A stretch of 64,000 nucleotides of DNA from Blastocystis sp. Blastoise (GCA_039096225.1 JBBPEB010000028.1:583501-647500), one strand, 5' to 3'. Positions 22,111 to 34,717 are shown, counted from the stretch's first letter. Made by a program: numbers and translations. The notes: generated by a model not told the origin, from the sequence alone.

Positions 22111-22675
22111 TTATTTTTATTATATTTATTTATTTATTTATTTATTATTATTATTATTATTAATTTATTTATTTATTTATTATTATTATTAATCTATTAA
22201 CAATTATGTTTAGCATTACTTGAATATTATTCGTTTACTTATATGGTTTGGATTAGCTCTTTCTGCTCTTACGGAAATCTATAATTATTTCTCTATGGAG
22301 GGTCCTGGAAAGAGATTAGGTACATACGCTTGGACAGCCATTCTATTAGCATTCACGGAAGTCATGGTTGTCATTAAAGACGGAAAAGGTATTATTTATG
22401 GTCCTAATATTGCTCCTATGCCTGGATTTGTGTTCTGGAACTGGGTACTTTTCATTGCTCTTCATGTTATTTGGCTTGTTATTTATTTAATTTACGGTAG
22501 TGGTACAAAGACTGTTGTGAATACTGATAGTCCTGTTCCTACTGATCCTGCCAATAACAAGAAAATCATGATTTTTGGAAGAGAATTTGATCAAAAGTTA
22601 TTCTTCTGTATATTACCTACTCCTCTTCTTTCTATATTAGCCTGGAATCTATTAGGATTTAGTAATAAACTCTAA
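20364..22675 (+). CDS. phosphatidylserine synthase (base-exchange type)
   Basis: Start MSTELRNR at 20364, with an intron directly after RNR. Exons total about 430 residues. The family makes phosphatidylserine by swapping the head group of PC or PE for serine in the ER/mitochondria-associated membrane. Hallmarks seen: YPHTITWLMLFLCICVTYFG (first membrane span); RPHPCVWKILLSFALIYEMF; FLKYIDPSLGVPL; NFKECWWDKVFADVLGCNFV; GMWIVKKL; FTPMSWTTYKW; LGTYAWTAILLAFTEVMVVI; and several further membrane spans. The length fits PTDSS1/2, about 470 residues. The FTPMSW and ECWWD-like motifs are well conserved in the family. TRIP4-like and PI3K neighbours are independently transcribed. Stop is TAA at 22673. 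Confidence 0.94.
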
Positions 22676-23123
22676 TTCTTATTATTTATTAAAATTATTC
22701 ATTTTTTTATTAATTTTTGCTTAATAATCATAGCTTTCTTTATATTCACATTTTTAAATATCTCTATATTAACATATCTAGCATTAACTATCATTCTGTA
22801 GCTTCATAATTGTTTTGTTTTCATCTTTACTCACACATTCTTGTTGTCATACCATTCTTTTTTTATTTTTCCACCCTTAATCTCTTTCAATCAAAATGTA
22901 ACCATATTTTTCTACATAGAAAAAACAATTAAAATAGCCATTTTCAACTTCATCACCTAATTTGCATATTATACAAAGTATATTAATTCAAGATTCACTT
23001 ATATAAATTATGTGAATAACAAATCTATCACCTATTTATTAAAATATCAAATAACCACCGAGAAACCACTCAAAAATGAAATGAAAACGAACATTTTTTT
23101 TAATTATTAAAAAGTATTCAATT
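22676..23123. other. intergenic region
   Basis: 450 bp, AT-rich, no gene seen. Contains the 3' flank of the PS synthase gene and the promoter of the zinc-finger gene. Confidence 0.65.
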
Positions 23124-24476
23124 ATGTCTGTTCGTAAAATTATTCTTGAAGAATTATCTGATGTCTTAAATGGAGATGTGTCTGATGATATTATAAATTA
23201 TATATTATCGATGACATCAAATGACGACATGATGTCTTACTTTGAGGGTTTACTTGGTGACAAGTCTGAAGCTCAACGAATCACTGATCGTATTAACAAA
23301 GCTCGTGGAATTATTGTGTCACCAGTAAAAACACCTGACAAAGTCACTCCTCGCGTTCGTCGAAATCAATTAAGAAAAAATGATTCTAGTGATATGAGTA
23401 CTGCTCCTGTATTAAAGCAGGCACAAAATAAAGAAAATTTAACCAAGAATAAGAGAATTATGCGTAAAGAAGCAAAAACACTTTCTATAAATGAAGATTC
23501 CAAGAAAGAGACTGAAAAACAACCAGTTGAAGAAAAAGAAGAAGGTATATAATATGTATAGAATACGTTATTTGTTTCTTATTTCTTTAAATGACTATTT
23601 CTTATGTTTATTCATATAGATCAATATATATGCGGTTGCCAAGCAACAAAGCATGAATTATTATATAATTGTGTTTACTGTGGTTATATATTATGTGAAT
23701 TAGAAAAGAATCCAGACGAAACCAAACAAAAATGTCCTTACTGCAAACGACTTATTAATAACAACTATATCCTTGTATATAATATAAATGATTATTATTC
23801 TATATATATTTATAGGATACTGATGAATATAAAAAAGCAGAACAAAACAAAGTAAATATATGTATATGTATACTTATAGAATTAGGATAAATTATTAAAT
23901 TATGATCAAAATCAAGTAGCTAGAAGCAAAGTGTATATATATTTTTTCTTTATATATATATACATATATATAGTTATGATGATCAAAATGATTATTTTTC
24001 AAAAGATGTTTGTATATATATATATTATATTTTATATATATAATAATTGTAGACAGTGATACTTGGGCCACAGAAGAAGATCGTACACGTGCTGCAACAC
24101 GTGACGAAGAACGTCGTAAACATCAACAAACATTTGGTGCTAATAAAGATGTATATATATCTATGTTTATTCTATTATTAAAATCTATAATATATATTAT
24201 TGATACTATTTTCAAATGATATATGTTATCTATATAGGCTTATTTGAATTTAGCGTCGTTGATCAATGAACGTAATGCGAATAGTTGTGGTGATGAGAAC
24301 TCCTATATAAATGACTCTATTGATGGTATTCCCAAACAAATCTATGATGTATAGTCTATATTATTATTATTATTCTTTATTATAATTCTATATTTCTTAT
24401 ATTTATAATTCAATTATTATTATAGAAAATCAAACAATTAGAAAAAGAAGAACAAAAAAAGAAATTATCCTCATAA
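23124..24476 (+). CDS. ASC-1 / TRIP4 (Rqt4)-like C2HC5 zinc-finger protein
   Basis: About 330 residues in six or so exons. The N-terminus (MSVRKIILEELSDVLNGD) resembles the helical start of ASC-1. A basic linker leads to a C2HC5 zinc finger at about 145-190: CGCQATKHELLYNC, CVYCGYILC, CPYCKRLI. The conserved segment after it reads DQNDYFSKDSDTWATEEDR, followed by HQQTFGANKDAYLNLAS. In the family this protein (TRIP4 in animals, Rqt4 in yeast) belongs to the complex that splits collided ribosomes, and the finger binds ubiquitin or partner subunits. The product ends about 70 residues after these motifs, so the C-terminal ASCH domain of animal TRIP4 is absent, as in yeast Rqt4. Stop is TAA. Confidence 0.88.
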
Positions 24477-24642
24477 AATTATTGTTAGTTATCAATTGTT
24501 GAAATGTGTTTTTTTTTTTTTTATTTTTTATTAAAAATTTTGTATATTAAAACTAAACAATATTTATAAATCAACTATTTTAAAAAAATTTAGAAAACAT
24601 TTAAAAAAATAATAATAAAAATATAAATTTCCCAAATAATCC
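24477..24642. other. convergent gene boundary
   Basis: Short AT-rich 3' region shared by the convergent zinc-finger (+) and RnpA-like (-) genes; T-rich and A-rich runs could serve 3' end formation on both strands. Confidence 0.4.
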
Positions 24643-25747
24643 TCATTCCTTATGTTCTGTATTCAACATATTTATTTCTTTTTCTCTTTTTTTCATTTCA
24701 TTTTCTCTTTTTATTTCATTTTCTTTTTCTCTTTTCATCCCTACATTTTCATCTTCTCTTTCTCTTTTCATTTCATCTTTTCTTTCTCTTTTCATTTCAT
24801 CTTCTCTTTCTCTTTTCATCTCTTCATATTCTTCTTGTTTTAATATAGAAATTAATTTATTAAAATGAGATAGCATGGTTCCATTTGGAATAGCATCTAC
24901 AGCCAAAGGATGAATAACCGCGGGTTTCTCATTTGTTTTCTGTTTATTTCGTTGTATAATCTCTCTTACAGACTGTTCTGTACCTAATACATCAACCCAG
25001 CAATTCAATTTACGCATACATTTCTCTATAGATTGTTCTAATTCTTCATTAGTGGCTGTTAATACTTTTGAATATAAAAAGAATCCATAATCAAAACCTA
25101 GAATAAATACAATATTATTGTTTATATATATATAATGATAAGCTATTAATTAAATAAAAAATAACATAACTTTAACTATTCTATCTTATTATTTAATATA
25201 TAAATATACCATAATGAGCATGATAACATAAAGTTTTTTGACAAGCATATTGAACTTTTCGACGACATTTATTACGTTCTACAGCTTCTTTACTGCATTT
25301 CTTCTTTGTCACAAAGAATGCAGCACGAATATAACGAGCTGTTAAATCAACTAGATAGTATAATAATCAATTGTCTAAAATTCTATTCAACATGTTTTCA
25401 AATCACATGAAAACAGATATTTATGATTATATCTAGATATATATACCTGGTCTATAGGGAATATCATATTGTGGAGGACAATGCAAATGAATAATCTTTC
25501 GTGAATCCCATTTTACGTTGACATGAGTAGTTCTTAATTTTCGAGGAACATCCCACTCTGGAGGTCGATCATAGTAGGGTCTATCAAGAATATACAATCC
25601 AAAATACTGGCATTGTGCACACATTTTACTGTTGAATATATCAATAAATCGAGATCGATAATTAACACCCTTCATATGATAATGTGTAGGTGTTATACTA
25701 TGACCAAAGGGATAAGAAGAAAATGTTCTAATAAAACGAGTTATCAT
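24643..25747 (-). CDS. RnpA-like (bacterial RNase P protein fold) mitochondrial protein
   Basis: Three exons (first about 25747-25448, then about 25350-25210 and 25097-24643), about 300 residues. MITRFIRTFSSYPFG is Arg/Ser-rich without acids, like a mitochondrial presequence. Residues about 100-200 read ARYIRAAFFVTKKKCSKEAVERNKCRRKVQYA and, after an intron, FDYGFFLYSKVLTATNEELEQSIEKCMRKL. This follows bacterial RnpA: a VSKK strand, the RNR-type RNxxxR motif, a D-x-hydrophobic strand, and an L-x(3)-L final helix. About 100 residues precede the fold (with CAQCQYFGLYILDRPYYDRP), unlike bacterial RnpA. The C-terminus is a charged repeat (KREREDEMKRERKDEMKRE). Function in mitochondrial tRNA 5' processing is inference; a mitoribosomal protein is an alternative. 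Confidence 0.6.
24690..24835 (-). repeat. charged tandem repeat coding KREREDEM units
   Basis: Tandem 24-nt-like units encode EMKRERED/EMKRERKD and then looser KREKENEIKRENE blocks at the C-terminus of the RnpA-like protein. It probably forms a highly charged single helix. Confidence 0.85.
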
Positions 25748-26576
25748 GGATCATTCTGATATGACAAAAAGAAAAAAAATGTTTATTCGTTTGGTTTCAG
25801 AAGGATTCAATGAGGTTCAGTCTTTCTTTAGTTTCTCTATGTAAAATAAGTTATATGCTAAATAAAAAGTCATTTTATGATTATATTATTCATGACACCA
25901 TATAAATATCTTCGATAAAGTGATCTACTATTGATTTGGAGACCTGATGGAGTTTATTCATGTGTAGGGATATAACAAATTCTATTATTTTGAACTTGTA
26001 ACTTATTTTTTAATATACTCGCTATCATATGACTATCTAAAAATGATTTATTATTAAAAAAACGATTTCTAATAGGGGAAATATCTTTTGATCTAATATG
26101 AAAAATGCATCAGTATATATTGATTTAGTTAAATAAATGGTGTTCATAAAATAAAAGTCCATATTACTTATAAAAACGACAAATATGAAAAAATGAAAAA
26201 TTTTGATAAAGTTTTATTCTTTGAGTCTTTTATAATGTAATATGTAATATTCAATTAGAAATTGTTTCTGTGATTCTTAAGATCTTTATTTTCTATGTAT
26301 GAATGTGGATTCAAGTTATACACAATATACATTCAAATGAAACCCACAATGTCTCCACGAATGAATTCGGAAAGCTTACAGAAATAGATAACATATCCTT
26401 ATCGATCTAAACAAATCTATTTTACAACAATCTATACCATAATCTTCCATATATGATTTTACATCGTGCTTAAATCTGCTCTATAATTATTCTTAACGTT
26501 CCAAAAAGTAGTCTTTTAATTTGAAAACGTATTTCCCTCCTTTTAAAACTTCCTGTGATTTCCCTCTTTTACCATA
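25748..26576. other. divergent intergenic region
   Basis: 830 bp between the RnpA-like gene (-) and the GST-domain gene (+). No gene or repeat identified; it should hold both promoters. Confidence 0.6.
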
Positions 26577-27484
26577 ATGTCTATTTCTTTGATATTAGAC
26601 GTTATTTTGAATAATAATATGTCAGATAAGAACGTGGATATCCTGAATAAAATGATTGAAACATTTGATTCATTGACAAAGCAAGTTAATCAATCGAACA
26701 AAATTTCAACTCGTATTTAATAGCAAAAAAAAGTATAATAATAATTTATATATGATTTAGAAAAATCATCAAATGTCGGTGATGATGTAAATTCATTCAA
26801 AACAAAATTTAACGAAACATTAAAAAGTAATTTCATCTTTTTTGGTTATCTTTTATTCTTTACTAGAGTTAAAAACAGACCAAATGAACACAGATAATTC
26901 TGTAAGTCACTTATTAATAGTAGTTTTATTATATGATAGGATAAACAGTTGATATCGATAAATCATTTATCTAAACTTCCTCCAATTTCTTCCGTTCCTC
27001 TCTCTATGTTTTCGAAGAATTCTCGAGTAAATAAACATTTTGTTGATGTAAATACTGGCTCAACAGAGGTATATATATATATTTAAAGATATTTAATAAT
27101 CATTTATAATAGATTTCAGAATCAGAGAAAAATACACTGGTATTACCATTACCAAAAGAATCAATAATACCTTCCTTACACTCATCATCTGTTTCCAATA
27201 AATCGAATGACTCTTCATCTGTTGTTACTATTCCTATGGATCTAGTTAAAGATAAAGAAAATATACTTTCATCTTCTAAAGAATGTATAGTAACTGAAAT
27301 AGTGAATAACGTTATTGTTAATGATGATAATAATAGAAAAGACACACAAGTATCTTCTTCTGTTTGTCCAAGTATTTCAAATCCAAATATGAGTACATCT
27401 CAATTACTTATTAATAATATATCAAATAATAATAATAATATATCAAATTTAAATAATAATAATATATCAAATAATAATATATCA

Positions 27485-27518
<34 letters not shown>

Positions 27519-30500
27519 TATCAAATAATAATAATAATAATAATAATATTGATTCTACTATTATTCTTATGCCTACTGAATCCTCTAATGAAATAAAATC
27601 CACTATAGTAGTTCCTCCTTTACAATCTGCTCCTGAATCATCTACGTATATATATACAGAAGAATCTAAAGAGGATATGAAACCACATATATCAATATCT
27701 TCTAAAGAGGATGATAATTCTATTATGGATCAGTCTACAACAGCCAATACATGTTCCTTGTCTAGTCAAAATCATGATATAGAGAATATAAAAGTACCTA
27801 TTCTTATAGATACTACAGAGAATAAAACAGAATGCATAGATACACCTAAAGAAATGAATTGTAAGAATTCAGAACATGAAATGAATGTATTAACATCATG
27901 TAATGAAAAGAATACAGACCTAGATGATTCTAATAGAATCAAAGAAAACGATAGTATTATAATGAAGAAAGAAAATATAGAAGTTCAATTAGAAGCAACA
28001 AATGCAAGTGATATACTTGATATAGAGATCAGCAAAAAGGTTAACGAAGTCTCATTAAATGAAGAATTACTTGATAAACATAATGATATATTTCCTACGT
28101 CTTCTACTATGATTATTAAGACCACTAGTGATAATATAGATATAGAGAGTCAAATTGATTCAAATAATATGTCTATAGAATCTCTACCTAAGATATCTCT
28201 TGATAATAATGTCAATAATAATACTATAGAGAATACTATATGTACATATGAGTGTAAAACAGATATAAAAGATACAAATAATAATATAGATCATAATAAT
28301 AATACAAATAGTACTAAGATTTTAAATCACTCAAATGAGAATATTCATGATACTTATAATCATATACATAATAATCATATAGATATTTCTAATAATATTC
28401 CTCTATCTAATACTCCTTCTACTAATAATTCTGGTATTATAAATAATACAAATATAACTAGTATATCTTCTTCTTCTTCTTCTTCTCTACACCCAATCTC
28501 TTCTTTCTTTGAGTCAATTCAAAAGCCTCTGAGTGATCATAATTCTTCTTCTGTTTCTATATATGACTCCAATAATTTTTCTTCTGTTTCTATATATGAC
28601 TCCAATAATTCTTCTTCTGTTTCTATATATGACTCCAATAATTCTTCTTTAATAACAAATTCAAGTGACTCTTCGCCTTTTATAAATGATACAAATAATT
28701 CTTCTTCTATATCTCTATATACCAAAGAGAAAAAGACTACTTCTCCTCCTTCTATGAATAAGATGGAGAATATAATCGATAATAATGACATCAACCAAAC
28801 AATGGATGGTATTCTCTTGTTAATATCAAAGAATAATGATATGTATTACTCTGAATGTATTCATAAATCAATATCGAAAGCAATAAGTGCATCAAATGAT
28901 ATGAGTAATAGTAATTCTTCTATGAATAATAATAAAGATAATATCATACAATCAAATAAGAAAATAGAATGTATACCTATTCCTAATGATATGAATACTA
29001 TAACAGCTACTAATAATATACATATAAACAATATTCCTTCAGTGATAGATCAAGTTCAGCAACAATTATTATCAAATAATGATACTGCCACAGATATGAA
29101 AACACCTATATATACTGAGTTATCTAATGATTCTTATAAACAGGAAGAGAGAAAGGGTATTGATAATGATAAGAATAAAGATTCGTCAAAAGATGAGATT
29201 AATATAATACAGAATAACAATGAAGAATCATCTGTATATATTAATAGTGAAGATTCAAGAGAAGACAAAAGTATATCTCCTGATCAACGACGATCATTAA
29301 ATAATAGTATAAATCAAGAAGAAAAAGAGATAGAAAGAGATAGAATCGAGAATAATCAAGCTCATTGTGAATATGTTCCAAAAGATAAAGACATAAAAGA
29401 AATGCTTACAGAGAATAATAAATACAAAGAAAATAATGTGAATGAAGAATGTATTGTTGAAAATATAGATATGGATAATAAGAAGGAAATTAGAGTGATA
29501 GAAGATGATTGTAATATAAAGGAATCTTTTTCAGTATCTAATAATAGTATTGATAATAATAATAATGATAATAATAATAATATTGATAATGATAATATTG
29601 ATATTATTGATGATACTTCTACTACTACTAATAATAATAATAATATTAATATTGATAATGATAATATTGATATTATTGATAATACTTCTACTACTACTAC
29701 TAACAATAATAATAATAATATTGATAATAATAATAATGTCCAAAACATTGAAATGAATATCAACAATAATGAGAATCAAATAATAAATAATACTATTACT
29801 AATAATATTTCTGATTTCAATTCATCTTCTATTTCTCCTCCAAATAATTCAAAGGATTCTACTGCTTCTATTTCATCTATATACGTGATTCCTTCTTCTC
29901 AGGAAGACTTACAAGGTGAATATATAGATAATGATTCAAAGATAGATCAAGAAAATCAATCAAATAATATTATTCATGATACTATAATAGATACAAGCAG
30001 AGAGAATGGAAATACTACTTTAAATAAGAATAATATCGATGAAACTAATGAAACCACTGAAAAAGATCAAGTCATCAATAAAACTATACATATATCTATC
30101 GATCAATCTCATTCAGTATCCAATGATATTCCTAATTCCCATCCTTCATCCAATCATATTACTGACGTATCACATGATATAGTATCTCCTATAAATGAGA
30201 CTTTAAATACTATTCCAATAGTAGTTACTCCTTCTAAACTTTCTTCTCCATCTTCTCCTAAAAATACTTCTTCTTCTCCTGTTTGTTCTTCTTCTTCTAA
30301 AATTGCTTCTTCTTCTCCTGTTTTTACTCCTTCTATTTCATCATTACAATCAACTAATACACTTATATCATCATCTTTGATTCCTTCTCCATCTTTATCA
30401 ATAGATATAAATAATAATAAACTAGTTAATAAAAATGAGCAAGCAAATATTAGCACGTTAGCAGCTAAAGAACAAGATAATATACATCTTTCTCTTCATG

Positions 30501-31356
30501 ATAATAATCAAACTCAAATAGTATCTCCATCTATTCTAGACATACCTATAAATAGCAATAGTATATCAACTTCAATATCTTCTACAAAAACAGTCACTTT
30601 TTCAAATCCGATATCCTTAAAGAATACTATTCCTGTATCAGCCAATCAAATAGAGATCTCACCTTCTCCTGTTCCACCTCCTCTAAATTATTTTGTAAAA
30701 GAAGTTTCAACGAAGCTAAAACATGTGCCTGTATTAACTGAAAATAAACTGAAAATCGATTCAGATCAGAAATTGAATGATATTCTAGAGAAACGATCTA
30801 TATATACATATGAAGGAAATAAGAAGAAGAAAGAAGAAGAAATGGCGAAAAAGATACAAAAGGAGATTTATGAGGTTATAGAAACAAGTAATCCTCATCA
30901 GGAATATATGAGTAACCGCGGGGATGACGAAGATGAATATATGCATAGTGATTGTTCTCCTTCAACTCATGAAATTATGCCTATAAATAAACAGTATACG
31001 AAGAATAATAAAGAGAACATGAATAATACACAGTATAAACAGCCAAGACAATACTCGGTGAAACGTCAATATTCCCACGGGGATGATGAATATTTCTCAA
31101 AGCGAAAAGATGAACATTGGTGGAGAATTGAAAATTCTGTTCCGAAGAGAGACATATGTATATATTTAAGTATTCACTCTATTAATAAATATATGTATAT
31201 ATATAGTACCAACAACTTGTTCAATAACTCAATTGGAATCAAAGTCTGTTTCTATAAGTGGGAATACTGTTCCTCTAGTATCCAATAAGAATGAAACATT
31301 GTACGGAAATATCAATAAATTAGTTTTTAAGTATATTCCCAATCGTGGTGCAGCTG

Positions 31357-31454
<98 letters not shown>

Positions 31455-31978
31455 ATAAGATTCGATTACTAATATCTTATGCGAATCGATATACTGATAA
31501 AATGATTCATCAAGAAACACTCTCTGTTAATGGTATATATATATTAGTTAAACTATATATATATATAGAGTTTCGAATGCTATTAAAACGAAATAGTATT
31601 GTTCAAGGTATATATATGCATAGAATTATTATATCAATAAAAATTTATATATATATATAGATCCTGTTCCTCTCTTAGTATATTCATTATATAAATAAAT
31701 AATATATATAATAGCAAATATTATTCTATATATAAATAATATGTTAAATGATGTTCTATATAAATAATATGAACAATAAGCAAATATTATTCTATATGTA
31801 AATAATATATGTAAATGATATTCTATATATAGGAGATATATACTAATGATGGGTCAATGATAATATTACTTCATGATGATCCGATATTCCACTTTATAAG
31901 TAATTATATCGGTTTATATATATATAAAACAATAAAACAATTTACTGAATTAGAAAACCTTAATGCCACTTGTAACTT

Positions 31979-32013
<35 letters not shown>

Positions 32014-32470
32014 ATTATATAATTATATATGTATATGTATAGATTCAACATGAAATATGGTGGTTAAAAAGATGTCAAGAATCTACTGTATATATATATA
32101 TAAGTTTATATATTTTATTATTATATATAGAATTCAGATTTAGCTCGTTCCAAAGTATATATAAGAATATATATATAAATATATATGTATATAGCTAGAG
32201 AAGAAATTTATTGATAATATATTGTTTAAAGTTCTAGAGGGATTATCAATTCAATTGGAGGATCATGATTTTTTTATTGATAATCAGTTGACAAATATGG
32301 ATATACATATCTTTTCAATATTGGATCAAATTGTGGATATTTCAAGTTTTATTCTCTCCTGTTTTACGAACTTAGAAAGTATATATATATATAATAAACT
32401 TTTTATTTATATAGAGTTTTGGACACGTTTTTCGCATATGAAATTCATTACAGAATGCGAGCGATATTAA
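26577..32470 (+). CDS. GST-fold protein with giant disordered Asn/Ser-rich N-terminus
   Basis: About 1,650 residues. Four small exons (MSDKNVDILNKMIETFDSLT helix) precede one exon of about 4 kb, opening in frame at 27114 and running to about 31155. It encodes a low-complexity region rich in Asn, Ser, Asp, Ile and Thr. The C-terminus is split by TA-rich introns and reads as a glutathione-S-transferase fold: NKLVFKYIPNRGAADKIRLL (first strand and helix); DPVPLL then EIYTNDGSMIILLHDDPIFH (the cis-Pro loop and the S/D acceptor region); IQHEIWWLKRCQES; LEDHDFFIDNQLTNMDIHIF; and FWTRFSHMKFITECERY. The N-terminal Tyr/Ser/Cys catalytic residue is not obvious, so it may bind partners rather than conjugate glutathione. 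The start could also be the second Met at 26619. Confidence 0.72.
28543..28650 (+). repeat. 33-nt tandem repeat coding SSSVSIYDSNN
   Basis: Three near-identical copies of an 11-residue unit (SSSVSIYDSNN, FSSVSIYDSNN, SSSVSIYDSNN), then a degenerate fourth. They lie in the disordered part of the GST-fold gene, and the DNA copies are almost identical, indicating recent duplication. Confidence 0.92.
29545..29745 (+). repeat. duplicated Asn/Asp/Ile block with poly-Asn
   Basis: A block coding NIDNDNIDIIDDTSTTTNNNN is followed by a second copy, NIDNDNIDIIDNTSTTTTNNN, within the same disordered region; the DNA is an imperfect tandem duplication of about 75 nt. Confidence 0.88.
31362..31452. repeat. 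(TA)n tract inside an intron
   Basis: About 45 uninterrupted TA dinucleotides form nearly the whole intron, ending in TATAG before DKIRLLISYANRY. It is the longest pure TA tract in the window. Confidence 0.95.
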
Positions 32471-32615
32471 ACATATAATAATAATCAAAAATATACTTTT
32501 TTTAGCTTTGATTTTATATTGCTTTTTATTAAAAATTATAATATAAAAAAGTTGGAGTTCATTATTTAAAAATAAATAAACAAAATAATCAGTATATATA
32601 AAAGACAAATAATAA

Positions 32616-33644
32616 TTATAGTTGTTTAAGTGCATCTGTATTTACAGCTACTATCCATAAGAATGGACTTGGTGTTTGTATTTCTACTATCTCTTCTATG
32701 ACTTCATTAGAAGTACTTATTAAACCACCATAATGCATATTAAAATCAGTCAAATCCCATTTCAATCCTTTTGTAGTTAAATGTTGAATAGGTTCAGCTA
32801 TAATTAAATGAAGAATCATAATTATACGGAATAATGATATTAAGGTAATATTAATATAATAACAATAAATAATAATTAATAGAATAAAAACTATAAATAA
32901 TAAAAATTATAATAATAATAATAACATAATAACAATAAATAATAAAAATTTTAATAATAAAAACTATAATAACAACATACAAAAAGGAACAATTCCACAA
33001 AAATGTCCTTCAATATTCTTATTAATATGTATTTTATAATTCCCGCCTAAAAGTACCTCCAAATAAGTTTGTTCTCCTTGTAAAATAATACTATTAAATA
33101 ATGACTGATGTGAATAAACAGAATTAATAACATTAAATGCATGATCCATTCGACCACCTAAATCACCCAACACAACAGCAGATATCTATAGATAAACACT
33201 CTAATAAATCATAAGACTATTTTGAATAAAACCAAAAAAATAAAAAATAATATATTGAAAAATAATCATATAGTTAATTATAAATACATTTGAAGAATTT
33301 GTTCCTTCATGAGAATAAATATATTCAAAACACTTATCAGTATCTGTGTTATCTTGATTAGGATCATGAAAAACATCAACTCCTATATTTTTATAATATT
33401 CTAACACATCAGGACGAGCTGAATCAAAATCACCAACGACAGCATCAGGAATATAAGTCTCTCTCATAGATGAATCAAAGAGTCTATTGGATCCTCCATC
33501 AGCTAGAATATGTTTCTTACAAATAGACCAGAAAAATTTGAATAGAGTGCTATTGAATGATGTGTTTAGAACAATCAAATAATATTCTTCGTCATCAGAG
33601 ATTTCTGGATGATAGAATTTATGGATAATATCCGTGAATTCCAT
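32616..33644 (-). CDS. thiamin pyrophosphokinase
   Basis: Three exons, about 245 residues: 33644 to about 33286, then about 33188 to 32990, then about 32800 to 32616. The enzyme transfers pyrophosphate from ATP to thiamin, making the cofactor thiamin diphosphate in the cytosol. Family motifs: CKKHILADGGSNRL; PDAVVGDFDSARPDVL; DPNQDNTDTDKCFEYI; and AVVLGDLGGRMDHAFNVI after the first intron. The C-terminal beta domain begins with GGNYKIHI and ends TKGLKWDLTDF...GGLISTSNE. All key Asp residues of the active site (DGG, GDFDS, DTDK) are present. The start MEFTDIIHK is preferred; an ATG further upstream at 33812 would add a charged, unrelated extension. Stop is TAA. Confidence 0.93.
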
Positions 33645-33923
33645 TCTTGAAAACAACAAATATATTATATATTCAAAGAAAAAATAGAAATGATATTCAG
33701 TAACGAAATCATTTCTATTTTTGATTTCTTTTTGCTTTTGATTTTGTTCGAAAAATCTTCTTTTATTTTCGTGAATATAAGTAGGAGAAACGTTCAAATT
33801 ATAGAATAACATGAATTTTCATTTTGCTTGGAAATATTTCTTAACAAGATTTCCTAAAAGTAAAACAAGTTATTTATATACATTATCGGGGTTTATAAGG
33901 TATAATAACAAAATTTATTCATA
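33645..33923. promoter_or_regulatory. divergent promoter between TPK and PGP phosphatase genes
   Basis: Only 279 bp separate the two start codons, so both promoters must lie here. No specific motif can be assigned; the A/T tracts are typical of the window. Confidence 0.4.
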
Positions 33924-34717
33924 ATGGTTCAAAGTTGGAATTCATCAGGGATATCTGCGTTCTTCAAGGTTTTTACGACATTAAAAAGTAAGCAGAATTT
34001 GTTGCCTCATATGTCTTACAAAACAATTGTTGAAATTCCATTTGAAAAGCTGAAAGAAAATGGGATTGAATTAGTCGTATTTGATAAAGATAATACATTA
34101 ACTGCTCCATATAAAAATGAGTATTTTACGGATGAAGTCAAAAAAACAGTGGAGAAATGTCAATCATTATTTGGCTATTCAAATGTTATTATGCTTTCTA
34201 ACTCTTTAGGTATGTTTATAGAATTTAACAATTGCTATTCTATATGAATAGGAGCTGAAGGGGAGATTAAAGTAGATAAAAAAGTAGATTCAAATCTGAA
34301 TATATATATATTTATTCACAAACATAAAAAACCAGAAGGATTCAAAGAACTCAGTGAAATCTATAATATTCCTTACAGAAATATGATAGTTGTTGGAGAT
34401 CGTTATTTAACAGATATATATGGAGGAAATGAATATGGTATATATATATATATATATATATTCTTTTGTTTTTATAATTTTATTGTTATATATATATATA
34501 TATATAATAGGAATGATGACATGTCACGTGGACCCATTTACAGAAGAAGGAGATAATACTATGGCCAAACATGTATATATATATATATTCATTAAAATAA
34601 TTGATATATATATATATATATTTATAGGCAAGACGATTAGAGAATCAATTAGTTGAGAAATATAAAAAGCAGAATATTCAAGCTCCTTCTCATCCTCTTT
34701 TTTCAAAATTAGATTAA
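33924..34717 (+). CDS. GEP4-like phosphatidylglycerophosphate phosphatase
   Basis: About 220 residues, HAD fold. MVQSWNSSGISAFFKVFTTL begins the protein, followed by LLPHMSYKTIVEIPFEKLKE, typical of the yeast Gep4 family. Catalytic motif I VVFDKDNTLTAPY gives the nucleophile Asp. Motif II is MLSNSLG, motif III is the Lys in HKHKKPEGF, and motif IV is VVGDRYLTDIYGGNEYG. Family members dephosphorylate PGP to phosphatidylglycerol in the mitochondrial matrix, the step before cardiolipin. TA-rich introns interrupt it at about 34207, 34438 and 34574. The C-terminus is RRLENQLVEKYKKQ...LFSKLD-TAA. It indicates a cardiolipin pathway, hence a functional mitochondrial membrane. Confidence 0.9.

Noticed and set aside
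27400-29779. Minus-strand Leu/Ile-rich frames opposite the GST-fold gene
   Set aside because: They are antisense of Asn and Ser codon runs.
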